Origin: Acidimicrobiia bacterium
GTDB taxonomy: Bacteria > Actinomycetota > Acidimicrobiia > Acidimicrobiales > Aldehydirespiratoraceae
Direction of reading: 5' to 3'
Assembly (NCBI GenBank): GCA_022821685.1
Contig: JAJEDD010000014.1
Span: 1 to 64,000, forward strand
Length of the DNA stretch: 64,000 nt
Shown here one piece after another: positions 41,985 through 51,732 of this stretch (position 1 is its first letter; each line of letters opens with the position of its first letter). The position numbers and the translations under genes are program-made. A model generated the notes under the pieces. It saw nothing but the letters and a program-made list of their open reading frames with translations, made no database searches and was not told the DNA's origin.

Positions 41985-44666
41985 GTGCCCTGGATCGGTG
42001 TGGTAACCGACGGTCACGATTGGCACTCCTGGCTCTGGCCGGTCCACGGTGGGGAGGCCGGACGCTTCCTGCGCTCCCGCAGCTTTCGACCGGGCAACGA
42101 GGTGGAGTTCTTGGCCTGGCTCCACCGCGTCCTGCACAGAGACCAGGGAAAGCCAGCCGTACCCTCTGATCCGTACACGACGGTGTTCGAGCCATATCTC
42201 GCCCGTTTGCGAGTCATCGCCAACATGACTACCCAGCAGGCCGGTGTCGCCGCAACCAGGGCGCGCCACACGCAGAGGGCTCTGTGGTACGACATGCTCA
42301 GGGGATCCGGCATGGTGCCGGCAGAGTCCGAAGCCGCCGAGTTGTTCGTGCAGCACACGTTCTTGGTGGCGGTCGCCCGAGCCGTGGTGAGGACGCTCAA
42401 CAGTGCTACGTCAAGCGTCAACGGCGGAGACGCGGCCACAGCCACCCTCGACGACGGGTTCGTGTCCTGGGTAGCGCTCACACCAGGGGGCAAACAATGG
42501 GCAGCCGACATCTTCGCCGCGGCCGACAGCTTCGACTGGCGGGCTCGGCCCCGCGATGTGCTGCGCGGCATGTACGAGGCCGTCATCAATCCGATCCACC
42601 GCAAGTCCTTCGGAGAGTACTACACGCCCGACTGGTTGGCCGAGTTGGTGATCGAGAGGGTCTGTGACGACGAATGGTGCGAACGAGCTGTCGCCAAGGC
42701 TCGCTCGACACAGGGTCCGCCTCCGGCCGTCGGCGTGCTCGACCCCGCCTGCGGCTCAGGGACCTTCCTATTCCATGCAGCACGCCGAATCTGTCGCTTC
42801 GCGAGCGACTGGACGCCACAACAACAGGCCGATATCGCGGCGCGGCTGGTGTGGGGTATCGACATCCACCCGGTCGCCGTGGAGATCGCCCGCGCCACGC
42901 TGCTGCGAGCGCTGCCAGCGGCTCCTTCACCAGGTCCCGATGGGCTGCGGGTGCATCAGGGAGACGGCCTCGCAACTCCGCCGCCCGACGATCGGGGAGG
43001 GCTCCAACGAGCGAGCGGCATGTTCGGATTCGTCACGCCCAAGGGTCGACGCATCGAGATCCCAGCGGCCTTCGCTCGGCCAGCAGGCCTTTCTCAGCGG
43101 CTTCGACAGTTCGTCGATTCATGCCGTCAAGCAGCGCCGATGCCGGGCCACTTGCTGGAGGGTCTGAGCGCGAACCAAGAGCAGGCACTTACAGTCGCCC
43201 ACGAAAGGCTCACCGAGGTCATCGATGCGGAAGGCAACGGTGTATGGAGCTGGTTCATGAGGAACCACATGTCCACGGCGATGCTGGCTGAGACCAAGGT
43301 CGACCGGATCGTCGCGAACCCGCCATGGGTGAGAATGTCTGAGATACAAGTCGAGGACCGGCGCGAGGCGCTGGATCTGATGACTCGCGAAGCCAACCTC
43401 TACGCGTCAGGCAGGTCAAGGTCGGCAGCGGGCTCAGTCGGCAGCTTCGACATCGCCGCCCTGTTTGTTGTCCGTTGCGAAAGCCTCTACCTGTCACCGG
43501 ATGGTCACGCTTCAGGATGGGTTGTGAACCGAGCTTCCCTCTCCGCGGACAACTGGTCTATGTTCCGCTCCGCTCGGCCGGCAGCTGGGAGCATCGACCT
43601 GTCGCCGATACAACCGCCGCCGTTCACCGGGGCGAAGGCGGCCGTGTGGTTAACCGGCGAGGCCGGTAGTGGCGAGAAGCTCGCGCTGTCCGTGGCAGAC
43701 GGAGAGACAATCAGCCGCGACGACTCCTGGGCGACCGTTCGCAACAGGATCGTCGAGACAGCCGCCATTACTGCCAGCCCACCAGCCCCCTCTGGGTACG
43801 TCTTGGACGCTCCCGACGGCGAGCCACGCGCCGGCGCGAACCTTAGGCCCCACTGCCTCATCGTCGTGGACCGCAGCACACCGGTCGCCCCTGGCGCCGC
43901 CACGGTGACCACTAGGCCGTCTACGCAGAAGCCGTGGAACGACGCCGGTGTGCTCGTTGGCGACGTTCCCACGCTCTGGCTGACCGACGCAGTATTCTCC
44001 CAGAACCTGCTTGTCGGGTGCTTCACGCATCGTCTCACGAGCTGCGTGATTCCGTTGACTGCAACTGGATCGCTGATCGCCGCCCCGGTCAGCCACTTCT
44101 GGCAAGGGGCCGAGACTCGCTATGGGGACTTCAAGGGACGGGGATCAACCACCCCCGACACTCTGATCGAAATGCTCGACTACCACGGACGGCTGACAGC
44201 GCAGCTCGAAGCAACGAGAGCCTGGACCGTGACCTACAACAAGTCAGGACAGCACCTGAGGGCGGCACGAACCAAGGACCAGATTGTCCTCAACGACGCT
44301 TGCTACTGGTTGCCCGCGCGCAGCGGCTCCGAGGCCGCTTACCTGGTGGCTGTACTGAACGCTGACGCGTTGCAGGATGCATACCGCGCTGCGCGCAAGT
44401 CCGACCGGGACTTTCACACTCACTTCTGGTACCAGATCCCGATCCCCGCATTCGACCGGAACGAGCGGCTGCATCGACGCCTCGCTCGTCTCGGCGAGAC
44501 CCTTGAGCGGGTCGCCAGCACCGTGCGCGACAGACCGGACCTCGCTAGTGCTGGGCAAGTGAGGGCATGCAAGCAAATTCGCGAGGCACTCCGCAACCAG
44601 GGTGTGGCCAAACGCCTCGACAATGCTGTCCGCGAACTCTTGCCGGAACACGCCAAGCACGACTGA
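41985..44666 (+). CDS. N6-adenine DNA methylase, type IIG/Eco57I-like restriction-modification enzyme
   Basis: From the first in-frame GTG this is 893 residues, but coding sense in the same frame begins near 41820. Motif I DPACGSGTF (near residue 253) binds SAM and motif IV NPPW (near 445) marks N6-adenine methylation; a KSFGEYYTPDWLAELV block precedes motif I as in Eco57I-type and type I methylases. The C-terminal half is a target-recognition region ending with YQIPIPAFDRNERLHRRLARL. If the frameshift is real, the nuclease half is cut off and only a methylase or nothing active may be made. Confidence 0.82.
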   Translation: MPWIGVVTDGHDWHSWLWPVHGGEAGRFLRSRSFRPGNEVEFLAWLHRVLHRDQGKPAVPSDPYTTVFEPYLARLRVIANMTTQQAGVAATRARHTQRALWYDMLRGSGMVPAESEAAELFVQHTFLVAVARAVVRTLNSATSSVNGGDAATATLDDGFVSWVALTPGGKQWAADIFAAADSFDWRARPRDVLRGMYEAVINPIHRKSFGEYYTPDWLAELVIERVCDDEWCERAVAKARSTQGPPPAVGVLDPACGSGTFLFHAARRICRFASDWTPQQQADIAARLVWGIDIHPVAVEIARATLLRALPAAPSPGPDGLRVHQGDGLATPPPDDRGGLQRASGMFGFVTPKGRRIEIPAAFARPAGLSQRLRQFVDSCRQAAPMPGHLLEGLSANQEQALTVAHERLTEVIDAEGNGVWSWFMRNHMSTAMLAETKVDRIVANPPWVRMSEIQVEDRREALDLMTREANLYASGRSRSAAGSVGSFDIAALFVVRCESLYLSPDGHASGWVVNRASLSADNWSMFRSARPAAGSIDLSPIQPPPFTGAKAAVWLTGEAGSGEKLALSVADGETISRDDSWATVRNRIVETAAITASPPAPSGYVLDAPDGEPRAGANLRPHCLIVVDRSTPVAPGAATVTTRPSTQKPWNDAGVLVGDVPTLWLTDAVFSQNLLVGCFTHRLTSCVIPLTATGSLIAAPVSHFWQGAETRYGDFKGRGSTTPDTLIEMLDYHGRLTAQLEATRAWTVTYNKSGQHLRAARTKDQIVLNDACYWLPARSGSEAAYLVAVLNADALQDAYRAARKSDRDFHTHFWYQIPIPAFDRNERLHRRLARLGETLERVASTVRDRPDLASAGQVRACKQIREALRNQGVAKRLDNAVRELLPEHAKHD

Positions 44667-44782
44667 GTCGGCGGACACCGCCTACCAGGCTTGCGCGGCC
44701 GCCTCGATGTGATGGGCCCCGATTCGCTCGGCCTCTTGGAAGTGCAACTGTGCAACTATCCCGGCCGCTTGTCTGCGGGGAC

Positions 44783-45709
44783 TCACAGGGCGGCAACTAC
44801 CTCGGACATGAAGCGCTCGGCAACCTCGGGGGCCTCTTCGGGTGCGAGGTTGAAGTCGGGGATGATCAACTCGTCGGTGCCGGCCTCGGCGTAGGCGGCC
44901 ACCTGCTCCACCAGCTGGGCCAGCGTGCCCACCAGCTCGGGACGGCCCGCCGCGCCGGGCTGCAGCCGGGCTGCCTCGGCCTCGGAGTCGCACATGTGCA
45001 AGATCACCGCGGCGGAGCGGGCGATAGTGGCCGGATCACGGCCCTGAGCCTCGCAGAGCCGGTCGATGATGGCGTTGAAGTACCGCATGTCGGCCACCGT
45101 GCACCAGCCGTTCCACTCGTGGCCCCAGCGCACCATGGTCGGGATGGTGCGGCGCTCGCCTCGGCCCCCGATCATTATCGGCAGCGGATCCTGCAGCGGC
45201 TTGGGGGTCAGCGGCGCGCCCTGCAGGCGGTAGTGGGCGCCGTCGAAGTCGGTGCGCTCGTTGGCGAACAGGCCGGTGATCACCGCGCAGGCCTCGTCCA
45301 GCATGTCGGCCCGCGACCGCACCGTCCCGAACGGCAGCCCGTAGCGGCGGTGCTCGTTCTCCTGCCAGCCCGCGCCGAGGCCGAGCACCAGCCGCCCGCC
45401 GCTGACGTGGTCGACGGTGGCGGCCTGCTTGGCCAGCACCGCCGGATGGCGGTAGGTGTTGCCGGTGACCATGGCGCCGAGGCGCACCCTCGGCACCGCC
45501 GCAGCCAGGGCGCTCAGCAGGGTCCAACACTCGTGGGTGGGCAGCAGCTCCGGCTCGGTGCCGGGCGGCTCGTGGCCGTAGCCGCCCTCGGGCGGCATGA
45601 AGTGGTCGGGCAGCCACAGGCCGTCCCAGCCGCAGGCCTCCGCGGCCCTGCTCACCGCCAGTATCTGATCCCATCGGTGGGCGCTCGAAGGCCAGAACCC
45701 GAATCGCAT
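44783..45709 (-). CDS. LLM-class oxidoreductase
   Basis: This 308-residue luciferase-like enzyme shows MRFGFWPSSAHRWDQIL, WDGLWLPDHFMPPEGG, DHVSGGRLVLGLGAGWQENEHRRYG and LPIMIGGRGERRTIPTMVRW, the pattern of F420-dependent members. GGAGGG lies 7 nt before ATG 45709; an upstream in-frame start at 45724 is less likely. A VOC-family gene precedes it by 18 bp on the same strand, suggesting a two-gene unit. Confidence 0.88.
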   Translation of the reverse strand: MRFGFWPSSAHRWDQILAVSRAAEACGWDGLWLPDHFMPPEGGYGHEPPGTEPELLPTHECWTLLSALAAAVPRVRLGAMVTGNTYRHPAVLAKQAATVDHVSGGRLVLGLGAGWQENEHRRYGLPFGTVRSRADMLDEACAVITGLFANERTDFDGAHYRLQGAPLTPKPLQDPLPIMIGGRGERRTIPTMVRWGHEWNGWCTVADMRYFNAIIDRLCEAQGRDPATIARSAAVILHMCDSEAEAARLQPGAAGRPELVGTLAQLVEQVAAYAEAGTDELIIPDFNLAPEEAPEVAERFMSEVVAAL

Positions 45710-45727
45710 AGATCTGCCCTCCACCCT

Positions 45728-46093
45728 CTATTCGGCCGTCACCACTTCGAACAGGATGATCCGCAAGCCATCGGGGCCGGCCACCTCGAAGCTCCTGTGA
45801 CCCCAGGGCTGCAGTTCGGGCGATCGCACGATCTCGGCGCCAGCGGCGACCAGCCGAGCGTGCTCGGCGTCGGCGTCGGCGATCTGCCACGACACCGACA
45901 CGCCCGTCACTCCGGGCCTGTCCCATCCGCCGCCGTCCTCGATGACCTCGATCCGGCCGGAGGCGGCCAGCAGGATCGTCCCCCTGAAGATCTCGCCGAA
46001 GGACCGCTCCACCTCCAAGCCCATCACGTCGGTGAAGAATCCCACCGTGGCGTCGTAGTCGTTGGCGACGAAGATGACCCTGAACTCGGCCAT
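45728..46093 (-). CDS. VOC-family (glyoxalase/bleomycin-resistance-like) protein
   Basis: This 121-residue protein has two beta-alpha-beta-beta units, EFRVIFVANDYDATVGFFTDVMGLEVERSF and VSVSWQIADADAEHARLVAAGAEIVRSP, and ends LRIILFEVV, with candidate metal ligands spread as in the family. Members isomerise, oxygenate or sequester small molecules. TAGGGT at 46105-46100 lies 6 nt before the ATG, a leaderless start. Confidence 0.88.
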   Translation of the reverse strand: MAEFRVIFVANDYDATVGFFTDVMGLEVERSFGEIFRGTILLAASGRIEVIEDGGGWDRPGVTGVSVSWQIADADAEHARLVAAGAEIVRSPELQPWGHRSFEVAGPDGLRIILFEVVTAE

Positions 46094-46133
46094 GGCCCGA
46101 CCCTACCGCGGTTGAACTGCCGTCTATCCGCCC

Positions 46134-46257
46134 GAGGCCGAGCGGATAGGGGCGCCAGTCCGGTTCGCACGGGCGAGGCCGTGGGCTGTGACGCTGTGGT
46201 TTGGGCGGCCCGTGAGCGCAGGGAACAAGAGCGGGAATGACACCGCTGCGGCGCGAA
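46134..46257 (-). repeat. dispersed intergenic repeat, copy 5 (long form, reversed)
   Basis: Read on the minus strand this copy has cccgctcttgttc, the middle block with cccaaaccacagcgtcacag and the end with ccgctcggcctc. It includes part of the extended upstream half seen in copies 3 and 4. It fills the divergent space between the VOC gene and the YeiH-type gene. Confidence 0.75.
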
Positions 46258-46305
46258 GCACTACTTGCCTATCCGCGCTCGCTCCCGGCCTCTAGGTTGG
46301 CACTC

Positions 46306-47583
46306 GTGACAAAGTCAGGGGCAGGCGAGCTTCTGCGCTCCGAAGACTGGGTCTCGGTGTGGATGGGCGCCGCGATCATCGCTCTGGTGGTGGTCGGTGT
46401 CCGGCCGGAGGCTGCCGGCCTGTCCTGTGGCGACGGCATCGGCGGTCTCTTCGCTCCCGGCCGGTTGGCAGCCACGCTCGGCGTCGGCGCCGCCCTGCTG
46501 GTGCTGTGCACCGCCGGGGTGCGCCTCATGGACGGCTCAACCCGAGGCTTCGCGGTGGGCTTCGCCGCGCTGTTCGGGCTGGCCTGGGCGGCGCGGGCCG
46601 TCGCCTGCGACTCCGCCCTGAGCGACCGCGGCGTCAACTACGCCATCACCTCACTGGCGTTGGGGCTGTTCATCTCCAACGTGCTCAGCGTGCCCGAGTG
46701 GCTCCGAACCGCCATGCGCACCGAGTACTACATCAAGGCCGGGCTGGTGATCCTGGGCTCGAGCGTCCTGTTCGGCCGGGTGCTGGAGGCCGGCATGTAC
46801 GGGATGGTGCAGGCGGCCGCGGTCATCGCCGTCATCTGGTACCTGTGCTTCTGGGTCGCCCGCAAGCTCCGGGTCGACGAGGAGTTCTCGGCCATGATGG
46901 CCACCGCGGTGTCGATCTGCGGGGTGTCGGCCGCCATCGCGGCCTGCGGGGCCATCGCCGGGGACCGCAAGAAGCTGTCCTATGTGACGTCGCTGGTGCT
47001 GGTAGTGGCCGCGCCGATGATGATCCTGATGCCGCTGGCGGTCGACTGGCTCGAACTCTCCGACGTCGTCGGTGGCGCCTGGATAGGCGGCACCATCGAC
47101 ACCACCGGCGCGGTGGTGGTGGCCGGCGAGAGCATCGGCGACTCGGCCACCAACGCGGCCACCATCGTCAAGCTGTCGCAGAACGCCCTGCTCGGCGTGG
47201 CCGCCTTCGCCCTGTCGGTGTGGTGGACCGTCCGGGGCGGCGCATCCGGAGCGGACACGCCCGAGGTGTCGGCGTCGATTATCTGGGAGCGATTCCCCAA
47301 GTTCGTTCTCGGCTTCCTGGCAACCTCGCTGCTGTTCTCCTTCGTGCTCACCGACGGGCTGGTGGACGCCACCACGGGCGTGCTCAAGGGCCTGAGGACC
47401 TGGCTGTTCGCTATCGCCTTCGTGTGCATCGGGCTGGAGACCCGGCTGCGCGACCTGCTGGCCATGCAGGGCGGCCGGCCCGCCGCCGCGTTCGTGATCG
47501 CGCAGGCCGCCAACGTGTTGTGGACGCTGCTGCTGGCCTGGGTGCTGTTCGGCGGGTCGCTCTTCGCGGTGCCCGACCTGTAG
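46306..47583 (+). CDS. YeiH/UPF0324-family membrane protein
   Basis: This 425-residue protein has about ten membrane helices and matches the YeiH/UPF0324 putative sulfate exporter family: an AMRTEYYIKAGLVILGSSVLFG helix, FSAMMATAVSICGVSAAIAACGAI, the GGTIDTTGAVVVAGE motif and the NAATIVKLSQNALLG block. TAGGTT at 46293-46298 ends 7 nt before GTG 46306, so I choose this over ATG 46237, which lies in the repeat. Transport of sulfonates or sulfite is only suggested for the family. Confidence 0.88.
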   Translation: MTKSGAGELLRSEDWVSVWMGAAIIALVVVGVRPEAAGLSCGDGIGGLFAPGRLAATLGVGAALLVLCTAGVRLMDGSTRGFAVGFAALFGLAWAARAVACDSALSDRGVNYAITSLALGLFISNVLSVPEWLRTAMRTEYYIKAGLVILGSSVLFGRVLEAGMYGMVQAAAVIAVIWYLCFWVARKLRVDEEFSAMMATAVSICGVSAAIAACGAIAGDRKKLSYVTSLVLVVAAPMMILMPLAVDWLELSDVVGGAWIGGTIDTTGAVVVAGESIGDSATNAATIVKLSQNALLGVAAFALSVWWTVRGGASGADTPEVSASIIWERFPKFVLGFLATSLLFSFVLTDGLVDATTGVLKGLRTWLFAIAFVCIGLETRLRDLLAMQGGRPAAAFVIAQAANVLWTLLLAWVLFGGSLFAVPDL

Positions 47584-47633
47584 CCGCACCGACCTGCAAC
47601 CTGATCCGGCGACGCAGGTACGCTCCGCGGCGA

Positions 47634-50600
47634 ATGGGCTGGTTCGATGAGCTTTCGAAGGGCGTGCGCCTTCGGGGACTGGCGCCATCGGGGACTGTCA
47701 CGGTCATTGACGTCGATCGGCTTGGCTCGGATGTCGTGAACCTCACCTATGTGGACGGCCACGGCCGGGTCAATAGAGAGCTGTTGTACCGCGATAGCGA
47801 TGTGGAACTGTTGGCCGGTGCCGAGGACCGGCTGTGGAGCTTCGACGCCGATCCGGAGCTGTTCATGCTCGTGGCCGAGGCCAAGCGCATCAGCCTCGCC
47901 TACTTGTTCGACCCGTATCTGGCGACCCATTCAAGCGATGTTGAGCTGTTGCCGCATCAGATCGAGGCCGTGTACTTGGACATGCTGACGGAGAATCCGC
48001 TGCGGTTCCTGCTTGCGGATGATCCGGGGGCGGGCAAGACGATCATGGCCGGTTTGCTCATCAAGGAGCTGATCGTGCGCGGCGACCTGGAGCGGTGCCT
48101 GATCGTGGTGCCGGGCGGCTTGGCGGAGCAGTGGCAGGACGAGTTGGGCGAGAAGGTGGGCCTGGAGTTCGAGTTGCTCACCCGCGAGATGGTGGAGTCG
48201 ACCCGGTCCGGGAATCCCTTCGAGACACGGCACCGACTGATCGCTCGGCTGGACATGCTGGCCCGCGACGAGGGCCTTCAAGTCCACATGGGCCGCACCG
48301 ATTGGGATCTGGTGGTCGTAGACGAGGCCCACAAGATGTCGGCCACCTATCGAGGCGGGGATGTCGAAGCGACCAAGCGCTACCGGCTCGGCCAACGATT
48401 GGAGCGAGCAGCTCGACATTTCCTGCTGATGACGGCGACGCCGCACAACGGTAAGCCGGAGGACTTCCAGTTGTTCATGGCCTTGCTCGATGAGGACCGG
48501 TTCGCGGGCCGGTTCCGCCGCGGCGCACACAGCGATGAGCCACCCTCCGATCTGATGCGTCGCCGCGTCAAGGAGGAACTGCTGCGCTTCGACGGCACGA
48601 AGCTGTTTCCCGAACGCGAGGCGACCACGGCGAAGTACCCGCTGAGCGACGACGAACGGGACCTCTACGAGAAGGTCACCGAGTACGTGACCGAGGGAAT
48701 GAATCGGGCACGACGTCTGCGCCAGGAGGGCGAGGGTCGCCGTTCTGCGGTGGTCGGGTTCGCTCTCACAGTCCTGCAGAGACGCCTGGCGTCGTCACCC
48801 AGGGCGATCTGGCGCTCATTGCAGCGGCGCCGGGAACGGCTCTCGGCCCGGCTCGCCGAAGCGGAGATGTACAAGGCTGCGGCGGCTTCCCGACCAGCGA
48901 ATCCTGGGGTTGAGGTGCTGGGGCGAGTGCCGTCCGGCTACGCGCTGGCCGACTTCGAGGATCTCGACCTGGACGAACTGCTCAGCAGCGAGACGGAGAC
49001 CGTCGAGACCGAGATCCTCGACGAAGCCACCGCGGCCCGCACCGCAGAAGAACTCCGGGTCGAGATCACACAGCTGGAGCGGCTCGAGCAGAAGGCCGGC
49101 CAGGTTCACTCCCGAGGCGAGGACCGCAAGTGGGAGGAACTCGCCCGCCTGCTCCAGAGCACTCCCGAGATGCTCGGCGACGACGGACGGCTCAGGAAGC
49201 TGATCGTCTTCACAGAGCACCGTGACACCCTGGAGTATCTGGTTGAGCGGCTCGTGCGCCTGTTGGGCTGTGACGACGCGGTGGTCTCCATCCACGGCGG
49301 CATACGCCGCGAGGACCGCCGCCAGATCCAGCACCGCTTCACCCAGGACGAACAAGTGCGCATCCTGGTGGCCACCGACGCGGCCGGCGAGGGCCTCAAC
49401 CTCCAGCGCGCCCATCTGATGGTGAACTACGACCTGCCCTGGAACCCGAACCGCATCGAGCAGCGCTTCGGGCGCATCCACCGCATCGGACAGACCGAGG
49501 TGTGCCGACTGTGGAACCTCGTTGCTGACGAGACGCGTGAGGGGAAGGTGTTCGAGCGGCTGCTCGACAAGCTCGAAGAACAGCGCAAGGCACTCGGAGG
49601 CAAGGTGTTCGACGTGCTCGGCCAGGCGTTCTCTGACCGGTCGCTGCGGGATCTGCTCATCGAGGCCATCACCTCCGACACACCGGAGCTGCAGCAACTT
49701 CGCATGAACGAGATCATCGACGCCACCGTGACCGAACGCGTGAGAGAGCTGATCGAGGAGCACTCGCTGCTGGCCGAGGAGCTCGCCCCCGACGCGGTGG
49801 CCGAGATCCGCGACCGGATGGCCAGAGCACGGCCGTGGCGCTTGCTGCCCAGCTTCGTGCGTCGGTTCTTCCTGGCCGCTTTCGAACTGCTGGACGGCAG
49901 GGTCACCCGCCATGAGGGTGATCGCTACCACGTCCGGAGGGTGCCCCCCGCGCTGCGCAGATGGGACTCCGATCATGGCCAGAACCGGTTGTTGGAGCGT
50001 TACGAACGGGTCTGTTTCGAACAGGAGCGGATCGCTGTGACTGGGAAGCCTCGCGCGGACTTGCTGTCGCCCGGCCATCCCCTCCTAGACGCCGCCGTCG
50101 GGGCAGTGCTCGACTCGCACGGCTCGGCGCTGGCACAAGGGGCGATCCTTATCGACTCCACCGACGACGCCAACGAGAGGCCCAGGGTCTTGATCTTCTT
50201 GGAGCACGAGATAGTCGATGCCAGCATGGCGTCGGGAAGGTCGCGAAGGCCAGTCTCGACTCGATTCGAGTACGTGGAGATCACCGAGGACGGCGAGGTC
50301 AGCGATGCCGGCGCGCATCCGTACCTCGACTGCCGAGTGCCTGACGCCGATGAACTCGAACTGCTTCACCCACTCGCCGCAGCCGAGTGGGTGCGCACCG
50401 GTCTGGAGCGCACAGCCGTGCATCACGCGGTGGGCCACAACATTCCTCGCCACCTCGGCGAGGTGCAGGACCGGGTGCACCGCAAGGTCGACCGCACCCT
50501 GGCCGCCGTCGAGCAACGGCTGACCGCGGAGCGCAATCACTGGGACAACGAGGTGCTCAGGCTCAAGAGCGACGAGATGGCAGGCAAGCGCAACGCACGC

Positions 50601-51173
50601 CTCAATTCGGCACAGGCCCGACGACGCGCCGACGAAGCCGACGAGCGGCTGCGGCGCCGCAAGCAGGAGCTGGCCTCGCAGCGCAAGCTCGCGGCCCTGC
50701 CGCCCAGAGTGGTCGGTGCCGCCTTCGTCGTGACAGAAGCCCTATTGGCCCGCCTTGCCGGCCAGCCCTCGCCGCAGACTCACACCGCGGACACCGCCCG
50801 GATCGAGCGACTGGCCGTGGACGCGGTGCTGGCCGCCGAACAGGAGATCAGCCGCGAGCCTCAGGAGATGCCCCACAACCACAAGGGCTACGACATAGAG
50901 ACCCGCGCCGACGACGGTCTGCTCTTCATCGAGGTCAAGGGCCGCGTCGCGGGTGCGGAGGACTTCGTGGTGACCAGCTCCGAGGTCATCGCAGGCCTAA
51001 ACAACGAGGAGCGCCACATCCTCGCCCTAGTCGAGGTGGCCGACGACGACACCACCACCGTCCGCTACCTGTACGACCCCTTCACCGGCCGTCAGAGCGA
51101 GCCCGGCTACGGCGAGCAGAAGCGCATCCTGAGCTGGCCCGACCACTGGAGCCTCGCCGCCTCGCCTCAGTGA
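47634..51173 (+). CDS. SNF2-like helicase with C-terminal DUF3883 domain (DrmD-like)
   Basis: This protein of 1179 residues is a superfamily 2 ATPase. Walker A is DDPGAGKT (near residue 129), Walker B VVDEAHKM (near 230), and the second lobe has DAAGEGLNLQRA and QRFGRIHRIGQ. A coiled region follows around 950-1010, and the last 120 residues (HNHKGYDIETRADDGLLFIEVKGR) match DUF3883, as in the DISARM-associated DrmD helicases. TACGCT lies 9 nt before ATG 47634, a probable leaderless start. It opens the defence island and should translocate on or remodel DNA for the methylase and ATPase proteins downstream. Confidence 0.9.
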   Translation: MGWFDELSKGVRLRGLAPSGTVTVIDVDRLGSDVVNLTYVDGHGRVNRELLYRDSDVELLAGAEDRLWSFDADPELFMLVAEAKRISLAYLFDPYLATHSSDVELLPHQIEAVYLDMLTENPLRFLLADDPGAGKTIMAGLLIKELIVRGDLERCLIVVPGGLAEQWQDELGEKVGLEFELLTREMVESTRSGNPFETRHRLIARLDMLARDEGLQVHMGRTDWDLVVVDEAHKMSATYRGGDVEATKRYRLGQRLERAARHFLLMTATPHNGKPEDFQLFMALLDEDRFAGRFRRGAHSDEPPSDLMRRRVKEELLRFDGTKLFPEREATTAKYPLSDDERDLYEKVTEYVTEGMNRARRLRQEGEGRRSAVVGFALTVLQRRLASSPRAIWRSLQRRRERLSARLAEAEMYKAAAASRPANPGVEVLGRVPSGYALADFEDLDLDELLSSETETVETEILDEATAARTAEELRVEITQLERLEQKAGQVHSRGEDRKWEELARLLQSTPEMLGDDGRLRKLIVFTEHRDTLEYLVERLVRLLGCDDAVVSIHGGIRREDRRQIQHRFTQDEQVRILVATDAAGEGLNLQRAHLMVNYDLPWNPNRIEQRFGRIHRIGQTEVCRLWNLVADETREGKVFERLLDKLEEQRKALGGKVFDVLGQAFSDRSLRDLLIEAITSDTPELQQLRMNEIIDATVTERVRELIEEHSLLAEELAPDAVAEIRDRMARARPWRLLPSFVRRFFLAAFELLDGRVTRHEGDRYHVRRVPPALRRWDSDHGQNRLLERYERVCFEQERIAVTGKPRADLLSPGHPLLDAAVGAVLDSHGSALAQGAILIDSTDDANERPRVLIFLEHEIVDASMASGRSRRPVSTRFEYVEITEDGEVSDAGAHPYLDCRVPDADELELLHPLAAAEWVRTGLERTAVHHAVGHNIPRHLGEVQDRVHRKVDRTLAAVEQRLTAERNHWDNEVLRLKSDEMAGKRNARLNSAQARRRADEADERLRRRKQELASQRKLAALPPRVVGAAFVVTEALLARLAGQPSPQTHTADTARIERLAVDAVLAAEQEISREPQEMPHNHKGYDIETRADDGLLFIEVKGRVAGAEDFVVTSSEVIAGLNNEERHILALVEVADDDTTTVRYLYDPFTGRQSEPGYGEQKRILSWPDHWSLAASPQ

Positions 51174-51251
51174 TACTTCGACCAATCCGAAACTATGTCG
51201 AAGCCCTCGCGGCCGGCCCGTTCCATCCATCCGCACCTCAGCCGCGCCGTG

Positions 51252-51719
51252 TCACTGCTCGCTCGCTGGTCGGGGAGGAGGCACCACCATGACCGAATGG
51301 CGAGCGAGTGCCTTGCTCTGACCCTTCGTCTTCTTGCGGCCCGACCGCGCGAACATCAGGCAGTGGGCGGGGCTGTCCGGCAGCGGATCCCGTGCCACGC
51401 CCTGGCCCTCGAGACGGGCCTGCCCCGCCGTGATGCTCGCCACGCCGTACCCACCCCGCCAGCGGCTGTCCTTCACCAAGCTCGCCGGGTCGATTCCCCC
51501 ACGCTGGAGGATCGACCCGAGATACACCGAGAGCGCTACAGCCGGGTATCCCATTTGTAGTGCCCGTTGAGGGGGCTGATCCTGAAAGGCATTCGTCCGT
51601 GCCCGCACCGCGTCGTCGCCATCCCAATGGACGGTGTCGTACCGAACCATCCGATACAGGACATCAGAGTCGAGGATGGTCGGGTCGTCCTCGAAGACTT
51701 CGCGCGGGTCATGCAGCAC
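51252..51719 (-). CDS. hypothetical protein of the TIGR04255-linked trio
   Basis: This 155-residue protein begins LHDPREVFEDDPTILDSDVLYRMV and has ARTNAFQDQ and DSPAHCLMFARSGRKKTKGQSKALAR blocks. I recognise no named family, but the pattern of an R-x-(S/T)-x-A-F strand and PAHC motif occurs in small proteins near R-M and toxin-like loci as far as I recall. It starts from a GTG 13 bp after the 174-residue gene and ends 78 bp from the helicase stop, convergent. Confidence 0.65.
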   Translation of the reverse strand: MLHDPREVFEDDPTILDSDVLYRMVRYDTVHWDGDDAVRARTNAFQDQPPQRALQMGYPAVALSVYLGSILQRGGIDPASLVKDSRWRGGYGVASITAGQARLEGQGVARDPLPDSPAHCLMFARSGRKKTKGQSKALARHSVMVVPPPRPASEQ

Positions 51720-51732
51720 GCGAACAGATGCA

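Noticed and set aside
44667..44782. A gene or repeat copy between the methylase and LLM genes
   Set aside because: Only a short gattcgctcggcctct match to the repeat end is present; too little to call.
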